Assembly (NCBI GenBank): GCA_025617745.1
Contig: CM046858.1
Location: 45,957,697 to 46,021,696 of the forward strand
DNA from: Heliocidaris erythrogramma
Lineage: Eukaryota; Echinodermata; Echinoidea; Camarodonta; Echinometridae
Direction of reading: 5' to 3'
DNA: 64,000 bases
Shown here in pieces: positions 11,616-22,844 of this stretch. Positions within the stretch are counted from its first letter, which is position 1, and every line of letters begins with the position of its first letter. The translations under genes and the position numbers were made by a program. Under the pieces are notes generated by a model. That model was not told the DNA's origin. It ran no database searches and worked only from the letters and a program-made list of their open reading frames with translations.

Positions 11616-12215
11616 CTGACACAGAAAAGAAATGTATCAATTATTATAATCTGGAAAAAAATGTAAATCACAGACATATCAATGTTAAAGCATATCAAAA
11701 TAGGTTGCTATACAGGGGTGCCTCTTGAATATTTTGAATGGGGGTGTCGGACTAAACGTTCAATTTAACGACAGAGGTTCAAAACCTTTTATTTTTAATG
11801 ATAAAAAGGGCCATTATTTTGGGTGATTTGCTGACAAGAGTAAATAAAATAAAAATTGGCAGATAGAATAAGGGGGAGTCATACACTTTTTTCCCTTTCC
11901 CCCTTCTAGCGATACCTCTTACAGTACAATACTTCCAAGTTTATATTTTCAATATTGTTAGCTGTGGATTGCCTAATGATGCAAGAGTGAAATTTGCAAT
12001 AATGGTAATAATGTTCAATCAAAGTGACCTACAGACTAGAAGAAAAGAAAGGTTGATTTGTAATAATTGCATCTATTGAATTACATTTACTAATTCACTA
12101 CAAAGTCTGAACTATCATTTTGAAGAAGTTAAAACCAACATTTATAAAGCAGTGTTTGCTGTTATTGTAGGCATGATAATGTGAGAAGTATGTGAAGATC
12201 TGTAAAGTTTCTCAC

Positions 12216-12452
12216 CATATCTTGAGGTAAATAATCTTTGACTTTGCCAATCCCAAATGCTGTCTCATCTCTGAGTTCTAGGAATTGTGTGTAGCTTTCA
12301 TTGGTTGCTGCATCACCTAAGAAGTGACAAAATTCTTCTGACACATCTTGTTTAGGTATCTGAATTATCAGCTGCCTGTCACGATACTTTTCACCAGGTG
12401 TGTGTAGACGTGGAATTTGATTATTGGGTAATGAGTTCATGAAGTCCTCAAT
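12216..12452 (-). CDS. PET-LIM family gene, exon with most of the PET domain
   Basis: This 79-codon exon is phase 0 at both ends. The acceptor TTGTAG precedes 12452 and the donor GTGAGA follows 12216. It encodes the main body of a PET domain: an F-M-N-S-L-P helix, the hallmark T-P-G-E-K-Y-R-D-R-Q-L with downstream I-P-K-Q-D, and a closing segment with F-G-I-G-K-V. Prickle proteins have the same S/T-P-G-E-K-Y/H-R pattern; testin has a diverged version. The exon joins in frame to the LIM exon, with only a few residues between PET and LIM. That short linker is like prickle and unlike testin, whose linker is longer. PET domains mediate membrane or partner binding next to LIM domains. Confidence 0.85.
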
Positions 12453-12639
12453 CTACAAGATTATCAGAAGAAAATGTGTAAAAAATGTTTTAGAATAATG
12501 TCTTTGGGTGAAAAAAGAATCGTCACTAAGAAAAGATGAATGATCAAGAAAAACTAGGTTTTGGCTTTATTAGTTTAGTTTCTATCATTATCATCATCAT
12601 CTTTCATTAGGCGCTATATAAATCCAAAATATTATTTTC

Positions 12640-13470
12640 ATCATAAGAAGTATTTTTTGTGTAAATTTTGAATAAATTTGCATAATCTATCAATTAATAT
12701 TTGAGGCAAAATTTCAATATTATGCGTACAAGTTCTGTGTATCTCACTTAGCTCTAGCAGATGGAACAAAAAAAAAAAAAAATCAAAATTGGTCCATAAA
12801 TGAAGGAGGAGAAGCATTTTTTTGTGATTTTGAATAAGTTTGCATAACTAAAAGATGTTTAGTACTACAGAATCGGAAAATGGCGTTGAAGAGAGATATA
12901 CTGAAGCTTTTCGTCTTGCACTCATCGGAGTATACCGCAAGAATGAACAGAAAGCCGAAATCAAACAATATACCGGAAACTAAAGTGCCGATAGAAAGAG
13001 TTTGTGAGGACGCTCGTATTATTTTAGCTCCCGTTATTACAAAACCGGCTGGCAATAAGACTAATTTCCCGTTATGTTCAGGCAGCCAATCAAAATCTGT
13101 TTAACAGTTTGCACGCTTTGTTCCTTTAGTTTTCGGTATATTGTTCAATTTTGGCTTTCTGTTCATTTTTGCGGTATATTCTGATGAGTGCAAGACGAAA
13201 AGCTTCAGTATGTCTTCAACGCCAAGTTTGCATAAATTAGCATAATTAAAGAATTTCAAACTTCTGTGGAGCTAGATGTTTGAAATCCCCCACCTAGCCC
13301 TATCATATAAAGCAAACATACCAGTAGTCGAAATCAGACGAGAAATGATGAAGAAGCATTTTGAAATTGTGGATGGACGACAGATGCCACTCCATTGCAT
13401 TAGCTCATCGAGCCCATTTGGGCCGGATGAGCTAAAAATGGATTGCAGCCTTTGATTTCAAACTGAATAT
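12640..13470. repeat. Repeat block in the PET-LIM intron, probably pearl/Helentron-like
   Basis: The words GAAGGAGGAGAAGCATTTT (12802) and GAAGAAGCATTTTGAAATTG (13351) bracket the segment. Near the right end a hairpin of GCTCATC and GATGAGC arms around GGGCC words (13405-13432) follows GTGGATGGACGACAG. Short elements with a GGACGGAC-like word, a terminal hairpin and no coding capacity are typical of pearl/CvE-like (Helentron-associated) repeats in marine invertebrates. A separate foldback element (12885-13237) interrupts it. Confidence 0.45.
12885..13237. mobile_element. Foldback element with about 100-bp arms
   Basis: The segment GCGTTGAAGAGAGATATACT through CCGGAAACTAAAG (about 12890-12985) is the imperfect reverse complement of 13128-13233, ending TATGTCTTCAACGCC. 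The spacer is about 140 bp. No coding domain is present. The open frames over it on both strands are translations of the arms. Confidence 0.8.
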
Positions 13471-13907
13471 TTAAAAAGGAAATTTCATCTTAAATCAGAT
13501 TGAATTCAATAGAAATATCAACAAAAAAAATGATAAAATTGTTAGGTGAATGTTTTTGAAAAATCCAGAGAAATAAGCAATTTCAGTATTTAAACAATTT
13601 TCTATGAATTCTAGAATTTTCTTTACAGCTCTCCTATTTATTTTGTTTTGTAAAAAATATGTCACAAATTATAACATTTCTCTAAAGAAAATATTCCCCC
13701 CCCCCCAAAAAAAAAAAAAATCTTCCTTGCAAATTACAAGGCCTATTTTATAACTGGACTATTTTCCATGACTTTGCATTCACTCTTCAGGCAAGTGGAC
13801 AGCAATGGTGAAAATAAAGCAAAGAAATAGATGTGAGTAAGACACAGAGAGAAAGAGAGAGAGAAGAAGAGACAGAGAGAAGGAAAAAGGAGGGGGGGGG
13901 GGCTTAC

Positions 13908-14088
13908 TTTAGTAACAGATAGACCTTGTGGGACCCAGGAGTAGCCCAGTGCCAAAGCTTTTTCTTTAGTTCTTTGTAGCTGAGCATGGTCCTCTATTGG
14001 AAGATTTAATCTCTCAAAGACAGTAACTAGGTTATCATGGATGATATCATGGTCTTCTCTTCCACAATGGCATGATGCACATGTACTC
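13908..14088 (-). CDS. PET-LIM family gene, exon with pre-PET Cys/His motif and PET start
   Basis: The acceptor is TTTTGTTTGCAG before 14088 and the donor GTAAGC follows 13908. The exon starts with the last base of a split codon, carries 60 codons and ends at a codon boundary, matching the next exon at 12452. It encodes C-x2-C-x-C-x4-H (S-T-C-A-S-C-H-C-G-R-E-D-H-D), a motif found just before PET domains in testin, LMCD1 and prickle relatives. A spacer of about 30 residues follows, then the PET opening G-Y-S-W-V-P-Q-G-L. The 1.46-kb intron to the next exon holds repeats. Exons further 5' should encode the N-terminal cysteine part; I could not find one upstream in the window. Confidence 0.83.
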
Positions 14089-15533
14089 CTGCAAACAAAA
14101 AAAGAAGAAAAGAAAAAGGAGAATTTATTGCAACCATTAAAAATATAAAAAAACAATACACTAAGACTTATTATGAAAGCCATATAGAGTCACAGAATTC
14201 ATATTATTCAATGAAAACAATCCAGTCAACTACGATGGCAAACATACTCTGTATACTACCCTATTCATAGGATATGATGGACATTAATACAAACAATTAA
14301 GACAAAGAATGATTAAAGTCAAATGATGGGTACGGACATGGATGAACTTCAAGTCTCTCTCAACTAAAGTACAACAATGCCCTCTATAGTTACAACTGCA
14401 ATACTATTATTAATACAAAAACAAAGTTGCTTTCTCATCTTTCAAATAAAGTTTAATTGAATAAAAAATTATTCAATATCACTCATAAACTAATGGACAG
14501 ACAAAGGTATTAACATTAATAAGCAACAGTTATACTTGTAAATATCATATCCCACCATATGCTCCCCTGTGCAAAGATGCCTTACTTCATCAGAATTCTA
14601 GTGCACCACTGAGCCATTTGATCATTGATTCCTCATATGCTGCTTAAGTCTATTTATCAATTTTGTAAAATTGTTACAATGGCAAAGATATTTCTGCCCA
14701 CAAGTGGAAGTTACTTTTATACAATGAAACCATGTTTATGAAGAATAGAAATAGAACATTGTAGACAATGCTGGTCCCTTTCTCTGTTTGTTTTTCTCAC
14801 TTCTAACACCATAGACATAAAACACAATTACAACGATGTCACGTTTGATGCAACACTACAGACAGCTTCTAAAAAGACTCAGAATGTCATGCACAGGTGA
14901 CACTAAATCCTCTGAAAACACACATTTATGGTACGTGTGACATCATTATGACATCACAGCCAGCTAGAGTAAACAGAACGGGAGAGAAAAGGCACATTCC
15001 TTGAAGCACTTGATGAACTTGTGTCTACAAAATACTATCCATTAAACTCTCACATGAACCACGTTATAGAGGCAATAGTTACGTCTTACAGGGGATTACT
15101 GAACAGAAAAGAAGGAGAGCTTTCAACCAAGACATAATAACAGCATGTACTGACACTTGTCAACTTGCACTCTTCATAGTAATCATAAGAATGAACAAGA
15201 TGTCCAATGCCAAAAAACATTGTTATTAATGATCATGATGATGATGGTTGGAAGGGTAGGTTTGAAGATTGCATCCCATGAAAATCATTTTCATATGAAT
15301 GTTGTTTTTGCTGGTTGGCTTTTGTGGCAACCAGTCAATTTCTAACTATTATCACAAATCACTGTTACAACTCATTTATAACATAATAATTTCTTCTTTT
15401 TTTTTACTAAGAGTATGAAATAAATATCATGCCGACTACCACATCCTGACCTGTTATAATTCAGTGATGTGTTTCATACTGAACATACCAGTAAGGTTGT
15501 TTGTAATATAAAGGTAACAACAAAAACAACAAT

Positions 15534-15571
<38 letters not shown>

Positions 15572-16249
15572 TAACACATACATATAATGTGCCATTTACT
15601 ATTTTCTAGACACCATGAAAAGTCAGTGCCATACTTTATGCTTAACATAAACATATTGATCATAGTACTGAGTTAGTATGGAATATCAGTTGTAAGATCT
15701 TGGGAAGATATGAACCTTGAAAAATACAATTTTGAACTTAGAGGGAATTTGAAAAGGGAATCAACATTATTACAGTTCCTGAACACTCTTCTATGTGCTT
15801 GACACAGGGTATCCTGATTATTCTTCACACAAACCTGAAATGATATCACTGACTCAATGACCAATCAGTGGTACTTATTTGCTTCCTGATAGCATCAATC
15901 TAATATAGTAGGTTACTAATTGCTAATGATCCATCATCCTTTCCTAACCACCAATAGGACCTCTCTTCAATTAGTTTCATGACCCTTTCAATATTCCTCT
16001 CAGGTAAAACCAATATTTGCATTATTTCTCACATACTGAATGTGAGTCCATCCAAATCCAATGTTAATTCTTTAAAAAAAATAGAAATTACAATAAAACT
16101 GCATTCAAATTATCAAATTTTTGCAATGCATTTTTGCATTTTGATTATGGTCTTTACAACCATCCAAAATTGTATATTGAATCTTGTACCAAAAAAGGTT
16201 GTCTTTCTTGTTTAAACTCAAAACAGGTTCTTCAATTGTAAGGTTTTAA
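14089..16249. other. Non-coding stretch 5' of the PET-LIM exons
   Basis: No supported exon. A TAA/AAT microsatellite lies at about 15537-15567. Positions 15255-15420 are a diverged copy of 17583-17740 (shared word TTGTGGCAACCAGTCAATTTC). A minus-strand segment below 15840 has an acceptor-like TATCATTTCAG, but its translation shows no family signature. Confidence 0.5.
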
Positions 16250-17181
16250 AGTAGAACTTTAATGATTTTAAATATTGGCTTAATACTTATTATTGCATAG
16301 ATGGCATGAATTAAACAAGGTTATCCAAATTCAACGCTTGGAAACATTTGAAGTAATGATTATTATCAATTATAAAACAGTAAAATACAGCCCCCGATAT
16401 AGGAGCTGAAGAGCTCCTTGAACGCTGCTGAGATATGTGACGACACACCATGGACCAGTCCTGTCTAAGCAGACGATGTCCCATAACATCTTACACATTT
16501 TTCAGAGCCTATTTTGTCATCTCCTCTTCACTTATTTCTCTTCCTTCACTAGCGTCAGTCTTAATGTTAGTCTGTTGCCTCACTCTTAACTTCGTGTATG
16601 GTATTATTTTGATGAAAAATGCAGCGTTAAAAAAATAAAGGAATCAGTCACTTGTAAACAAAATAAGACACCATTGTATTTTCAGCTGCTTGCACCGGGG
16701 CATGTTCAGCGTTTCAAGAGGGAACGAATACCATCCTGCTATTATTCGGAGGGCTTTTCAATTTGAAAGTGGGGTTTATTTCATTGATCATTGACCCTTC
16801 TCCTGTGTATTTACAATCAAACGGTTTTAGCTATCAGAATCAGTTTCACTTTCCCTTTATAATGGTGTGAAATAAGGTCATGTTTAAATACACCAAACTC
16901 TTTATAATTTGATAAATAATTGCATTGCAATTACGTTCATTCATTATAGGACGTCGTCTGCTTAAGCAGGATCGATCCCGAGTGTGACGACATCAAAACA
17001 TTGCTATATTTCTGGCGAATCCTCGGATATTCCAGATGCTGAGAAGAGCTTTTATTTGTGTTGTTTTTATAATCATCAGATACGCAGTTGACATAAAACT
17101 TATACGATTGCCATCTGTAAGCTTCCCAGTTTCTAGTGATACATTAATTGCCATATTTGTGATTTTCTTTGAATACCTACT
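16250..17181. mobile_element. 932-bp TTAA-flanked element, copy A
   Basis: TTAA lies on both sides (16246-16249 and 17182-17185), with short inverted ends beginning AGTAG and ending CTACT. A longer internal inverted pair is present: GTCTAAGCAGACGATGTCCC near 16463 and GGACGTCGTCTGCTTAAGC near 16950. No transposase frame is present. TTAA duplication is typical of piggyBac and Kolobok types, so it is probably a non-autonomous derivative of one of these. A copy of identical length lies in the same orientation at 61405-62336. Confidence 0.85.
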
Positions 17182-17505
17182 TTAAGTCATGGAACACAGT
17201 TTACACCAAGAGAAACAAAGAAAAAAAAAAAAGATCCAAGATTTTACACTGGTGTCATGAAATCATAATTGTAATAAATGTTCGTAAATTTGGTGGCGTA
17301 ATATGGATTAAATAGACAAAATGCAAACAAAATTTGTACGATTGTTCTTCCAAAGCATATGCCTAAGGAGCAAATTCAGTCAATGTAATCAAATATAGAT
17401 TATTTGTATTATAACTAGCCTTTGTGAACAGAAATGCATACATTTTTAATACATTACTAAAAAACAACAACTTAATGATTGACTAATGTCTTGCAACATA
17501 GTGGA

Positions 17506-17893
17506 GTGTCTCAATAAAAGATCACAAGATATCCATGATGAGGCGGGAGAGAATACAGGCTTCTTGAGAAATCAAAATGGTTTGATGACTGCATCCCATG
17601 TAAATTATTTTCACATAAATATATGTTGTTGTTGGTAGGTTGGTTTTTGTGGCAACCAGTCAATTTCTGATTATTATTGCCAATTACTGTTACAATTCAT
17701 TAATAACATAATATATTTTCTCTTTTTTTCTCAAGAAATTATTCAACCCATATCAATAAAATGGTATATATCTTGAATGCATCTATCCTGCTGTCTTCTG
17801 TGTAATATCCAAAGGTGGAGTGTCTCAATAAAAAATATCACAAGATAACTATGATGAGGTGGGAGAGAATACAGGCTTCTTGAGAAATCAAAA
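17506..17893. repeat. Direct repeat pair flanking a diverged dispersed repeat
   Basis: A segment of about 77 bp containing GGGAGAGAATACAGGCTTCT occurs at 17506-17581 and again at 17817-17893 in the same orientation. Between them (17583-17740) is a diverged copy of 15255-15420. The layout may be an insertion with flanking duplication or a local segmental duplication. Confidence 0.7.
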
Positions 17894-18160
17894 TACTAAG
17901 TAGAAGAATTTAATCCAATATTCTGATCAAAAAATCTAACCAAACCTCAGAGGAATAAGAATTCTAGGAGCTTAGTAAACATTCTCTGTATCAATCATGA
18001 CATATACAGGGTGGGTCATAAAATAAGGTCAGTTATAAAAAGATATTAGTTTTAAACCCTTAATCTTAGCAAATGCATAGCCAGTTTTAAGATGTTACAT
18101 AAGAAGTAAGAACAAAACTTATTAGTACGTGTATGCATATATACATGTACATGTATATAT

Positions 18161-20645
18161 TTTTAATTTGTAAACAAATCTTTCGGCATATTACTCCCAG
18201 TGTCAAAGATCGCATGCTCGATCTGTAATGAAAAACACAAGTCAGAAAAAATTGGAACCAGCGGGATTCGAACCTGTCATCTACTGCTTGCCGGGCAGCG
18301 ACTTAACCACCAGGCTATTCTGGTTCACGGCCAAGTCACGACGAACTAGAATCAAATACCCAAGATCCTCTTCTTTCTGACTCATTAATATTCAAACGGT
18401 CCGCCGTGGAACAATGGTTAGTAAACGAAGAAGCTTGACTGGGGAGGAATTTTTAATTTGTAAACAAATCTTTCGGCATATTACTCCCAGTGTCAAAGAT
18501 CGCATGCTCGATCTGTAATGAAAAACACAAGTCAGAAAAAATTGGAACCAGCGGGATTCGAACCTGTCATCTACTGCTTGCCGGGCAGCGACTTAACCAC
18601 CAGGCTATTCTGGTTCACGGCCAAGTCACGACGAACTAGAATCAAATACCCAAGATCCTCTTCTTTCTGACTCATTAATATTCAAACGGTCCGCCGTGGA
18701 ACAATGGTTAGTAAACGAAGAAGCTTGACTGGGGAGGAATTTTTAATTTGTAAACAAATCTTTCGGCATATTACTCCCAGTGTCAAAGATCGCATGCTCG
18801 ATCTGTAATGAAAAACACAAGTCAGAAAAAATTGGAACCAGCGGGATTCGAACCTGTCATCTACTGCTTGCCGGGCAGCGACTTAACCACCAGGCTATTC
18901 TGGTTCACGGCCAAGTCACGACGAACTAGAATCAAATACCCAAGATCCTCTTCTTTCTGACTCATTAATATTCAAACGGTCCGCCGTGGAACAATGGTTA
19001 GTAAACGAAGAAGCTTGACTGGGGAGGAATTTTTAATTTGTAAACAAATCTTTCGGCATATTACTCCCAGTGTCAAAGATCGCATGCTCGATCTGTAATG
19101 AAAAACACAAGTCAGAAAAAATTGGAACCAGCGGGATTCGAACCTGTCATCTACTGCTTGCCGGGCAGCGACTTAACCACCAGGCTATTCTGGTTCACGG
19201 CCAAGTCACGACGAACTAGAATCAAATACCCAAGATCCTCTTCTTTCTGACTCATTAATATTCAAACGGTCCGCCGTGGAACAATGGTTAGTAAACGAAG
19301 AAGCTTGACTGGGGAGGAATTTTTAATTTGTAAACAAATCTTTCGGCATATTACTCCCAGTGTCAAAGATCGCATGCTCGATCTGTAATGAAAAACACAA
19401 GTCAGAAAAAATTGGAACCAGCGGGATTCGAACCTGTCATCTACTGCTTGCCGGGCAGCGACTTAACCACCAGGCTATTCTGGTTCACGGCCAAGTCACG
19501 ACGAACTAGAATCAAATTAATGAGTCAGAAAGAAGAGGATCTTGGGTATTTGATTCTAGTTCGTCGTGACTTGGCCGTGAACCAGAATAGCCTGGTGGTT
19601 AAGTCGCTGCCCGGCAAGCAGTAGATGACAGGTTCGAATCCCGCTGGTTCCAATTTTTTCTGACTTGTGTTTTTCATTACAGATCGAGCATGCGATCTTT
19701 GACACTGGGAGTAATATGCCGAAAGATTTGTTTACAAATTAAAAATTCCTCCCCAGTCAAGCTTCTTCGTTTACTAACCATTGTTCCACGGCGGACCGTT
19801 TGAATATTAATGAGTCAGAAAGAAGAGGATCTTGGGTATTTGATTCTAGTTCGTCGTGACTTGGCCGTGAACCAGAATAGCCTGGTGGTTAAGTCGCTGC
19901 CCGGCAAGCAGTAGATGACAGGTTCGAATCCCGCTGGTTCCAATTTTTTCTGACTTGTGTTTTTCATTACAGATCGAGCATGCGATCTTTGACACTGGGA
20001 GTAATATGCCGAAAGATTTGTTTACAAATTAAAAATTCCTCCCCAGTCAAGCTTCTTCGTTTACTAACCATTGTTCCACGGCGGACCGTTTGAATATTAA
20101 TGAGTCAGAAAGAAGAGGATCTTGGGTATTTGATTCTAGTTCGTCGTGACTTGGCCGTGAACCAGAATAGCCTGGTGGTTAAGTCGCTGCCCGGCAAGCA
20201 GTAGATGACAGGTTCGAATCCCGCTGGTTCCAATTTTTTCTGACTTGTGTTTTTCATTACAGATCGAGCATGCGATCTTTGACACTGGGAGTAATATGCC
20301 GAAAGATTTGTTTACAAATTAAAAATTCCTCCCCAGTCAAGCTTCTTCGTTTACTAACCATTGTTCCACGGCGGACCGTTTGAATATTAATGAGTCAGAA
20401 AGAAGAGGATCTTGGGTATTTGATTCTAGTTCGTCGTGACTTGGCCGTGAACCAGAATAGCCTGGTGGTTAAGTCGCTGCCCGGCAAGCAGTAGATGACA
20501 GGTTCGAATCCCGCTGGTTCCAATTTTTTCTGACTTGTGTTTTTCATTACAGATCGAGCATGCGATCTTTGACACTGGGAGTAATATGCCGAAAGATTTG
20601 TTTACAAATTAAAAATTCCTCCCCAGTCAAGCTTCTTCGTTTACA
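18161..20645. repeat. Palindromic array of 290-bp units (five forward, four inverted)
   Basis: Nearly identical 290-bp units start at 18161, 18451, 18741, 19031 and 19321. The fifth is cut at 19517. After a spacer (19518-19547) the same units continue in inverted orientation (about 19517, 19807, 20097 and 20387) until 20645. The result is two arms of about 1.1 kb (18421-19517 and 19548-20644) that are reverse complements. Each unit has a tRNA-like cassette. Both outer flanks contain the microhomology ACATGTATATA. Divergence between copies is very low, so the array is young, actively homogenised, or an assembly product. Confidence 0.95.
19578..19652 (+). pseudogene. tRNA-like Pol III cassette (one of nine copies)
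   Basis: Representative copy. The internal A box TAGCCTGGTGG differs from consensus at one base. The B box GGTTCGAATCC is a perfect match. The outer stem is 7 bp (GAACCAG with CTGGTTC). A short anticodon-like stem encloses a 7-base loop CCGGCAA, with C in place of the universal U33. The D and T stems are imperfect. Three bases after the cassette is a T6 run able to stop Pol III. It occurs in all nine units: five on the minus strand in the left arm and four on the plus strand in the right arm. It is best read as a tRNA-derived SINE head or tRNA pseudogene; transcription is possible but not shown. Confidence 0.7.
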
Positions 20646-20782
20646 TGTATATAGTTACATATATATAGATGCGAAGATACCCAACTTTAACATTTCGACA
20701 GCGTCTTGGTAAATTGTATAGTGTGAGGACTGATGAGACAGGAGACAAATGACATAGCTGAACTTCAACTTTATTGGATCAA

Positions 20783-20810
20783 GCTTTCGGCCTTCACGGC
20801 CTTCTTTAGG
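20783..20810 (-). ncRNA. Hammerhead-ribozyme-like motif near a retroelement-like 3' end
   Basis: On the minus strand the motif reads CCTAAAGA, then a GGCC-GTGAA-GGCC hairpin, then GAAAGC. This is the layout of a type-I hammerhead core (CUGANGA, stem II, GAAA) with one core change (CUAAAGA). It is followed by a segment with AATAAAG at 20772-20766. Penelope-like elements and small retrozymes carry such motifs. I could not establish stems I and III, and no open frame accompanies it. Confidence 0.35.
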
Positions 20811-20840
20811 TTCTGAAGATGATAATACAAACATATAGCA

Positions 20841-21455
20841 TATATTTCAATATACACACATGTCATTGAGTTTTATATATACATATATACATACATATAT
20901 TTCAGGTTTAAAGTTTTCTTTTTTTTATAGACTTATTTCCAACAAAAAAAGAACATGACATTAAGATTGAAAATTGAATACATAATATAAACAAATCATT
21001 TTCAAACAGGTCCCACTTATAACAAATATTTCATGATTATTGTGAGCAACAAACATAGGAATAAGCCAGTTCGGGGTTAGCGCATGGTACAAATGACCCC
21101 AAATATCCACAGATATTTTAGACATGGAGGGTCCCTTTATGTGCACTTCAGAAAAATAACTCTGGGAGTGATAGAGGTGCCTCATGAATAGCTTTTGTTT
21201 CCCCCTTTAAAAAGAATACTTCCACCTGGATATCATGGAATGCACCATTAGTGCATAATTGAATAATGATTACATGACATTCATGAGCACATATCGAATA
21301 TTAGTGTCAGTGGGTTTTAGAATTTGGTACAGATGACCTTTATCTGCTCATGCTCAGATTGCATCTCCGAAGTGGCTTATTGTAAGAGAAATATAGAAGG
21401 ATCTTTAAAAGAGACTCACATGTATATACATGTAGAAGAATCCTATTCCTTTTAA
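20841..21455. other. Non-coding stretch
   Basis: AT-rich with TATA/CATA microsatellite words near 20880-20905. No exon or domain is seen. Confidence 0.5.
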
Positions 21456-22058
21456 AGGCCAAGTCCACCCTAACAAAAAGTTAATTTGAATAAATAGAGA
21501 AAAATCCAACAAGCATAACACTGAAAATGTCATCAAAATAGGATTTAAAATAAGAAAGTTATGGTATTTTAAAGTTTCGTTTAATTTCGCAAAACAGTTA
21601 TATGCACATCCTGCTCAGTATGCAAATGAGGGAACCAGTGACGTCACCCACTCACTATTTCTTTTGTATTTTATTACATGAAATACGAAATATTTTAATT
21701 TTTCCTTGTTATAATGTGAAACAAGGTTTGATTCCTCGCTGAACATGTGTAATTGCCATTGTTGCAACCTATACACAATTCAAGGAGAGCTTCCTAATTG
21801 TGAAATCTGCAGAAATTAAAATATTCTATATTTCACATAATAAAATACAAAAGAAATAGTGAGTGGGTGACGTCACTGGTTCCCTCATTTGCATACTGAG
21901 CAGGATGTACATATAATTGTTTTGCGAAATTAAGCGAAACTTTAAAATACCATAACTTTCTTATTTTACATCCTATTTTGATGAAATTTTCAGTGTTATG
22001 CTTGTTGGATTTTTCTCTATTTAATCAAATCAACTTTTTGTTAGGGTGGACTTGGCCT
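21456..22058. mobile_element. 603-bp TTAA-flanked foldback element
   Basis: TTAA lies at 21452-21455 and 22059-22062. The inverted ends begin AGGCCAAGTCCACCCTAACA, and the arms are over 200 bp long. Each arm holds a perfect CRE-like TGACGTCA (21639-21646, 21868-21875) and a perfect octamer word (21620-21627, 21887-21894). No coding frame is present. It is a non-autonomous element of a TTAA-targeting type (piggyBac or Kolobok). Confidence 0.88.
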
Positions 22059-22062
22059 TTAA

Positions 22063-22844
22063 GACCTTGTATATTTCACGTAACATCAAAATTGTTTACT
22101 TTTTTTTTTTCAATTTAGATTTTTTAACTTCATACAATATGTCAGGAACATTTCACCACAGCATCACAAATAACAAAAAATACAATTAAAGTTTCATCAC
22201 AAAGCAATTATTTCTTAACTCAATTTAATACAACACACTGTAAGTATCCATAAGAATTACACAATTTTATGACATTTCTTCTACCCTCTTTTTCAAAAGC
22301 TAACAAATCTGTGAGATTCGGCAAACCTCAAAGGGGTTCAGACACAGCGACCTAATTCTTTTCTAGGTCCCCCTGGAAATTACATTCTGCCAAGCTTGTT
22401 TCTCTGAGTGAAGCCTTACAACAACTGCAGCATGCGTCAAATTTACTTGATTAGTGTACATGTGGGACTAAGGTAGAATCATGGCCATGCTAGGAGGTAT
22501 ATGAAACCACCGGCTGCTAGAGATCAAAGGGAACCAGTCTACTATCATCACAGCACTCAAATAGAAAGAGACAGGCTTTGTAACATTGCAAAATATATGC
22601 AAAGAAAGGAGAATGAGTGTTTATAAGACATGATTTCATTCTATATCATTTGACGTTTAGCTGAGTTACAAACTTTACAATTTTTAGAGCTCCTTTTGAG
22701 TGACCTAGAAGCCTCTATTACAGAGTTCAAATGGCAGGATTAATTTATGAGGTGCTATACCCCAGTCATTGCTATGACACAGGTGTGGTAAAAGAACTAA
22801 GTACTTAGGAAATAATCAATAATTCTTTAAAGCTGGAAGCAAAC
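22063..22844. other. Non-coding stretch
   Basis: AT-rich with no supported exon, RNA gene or repeat. Confidence 0.5.

Noticed and set aside
12783-13104. Two open frames over the PET-LIM intron
   Set aside because: They lie in the arms of a foldback element and lack domains.
19388-19624. 78-codon open frame in the tRNA-like palindrome
   Set aside because: It is a translation of the tRNA-like cassette running across the inversion centre. It has no protein family pattern and the array explains it.
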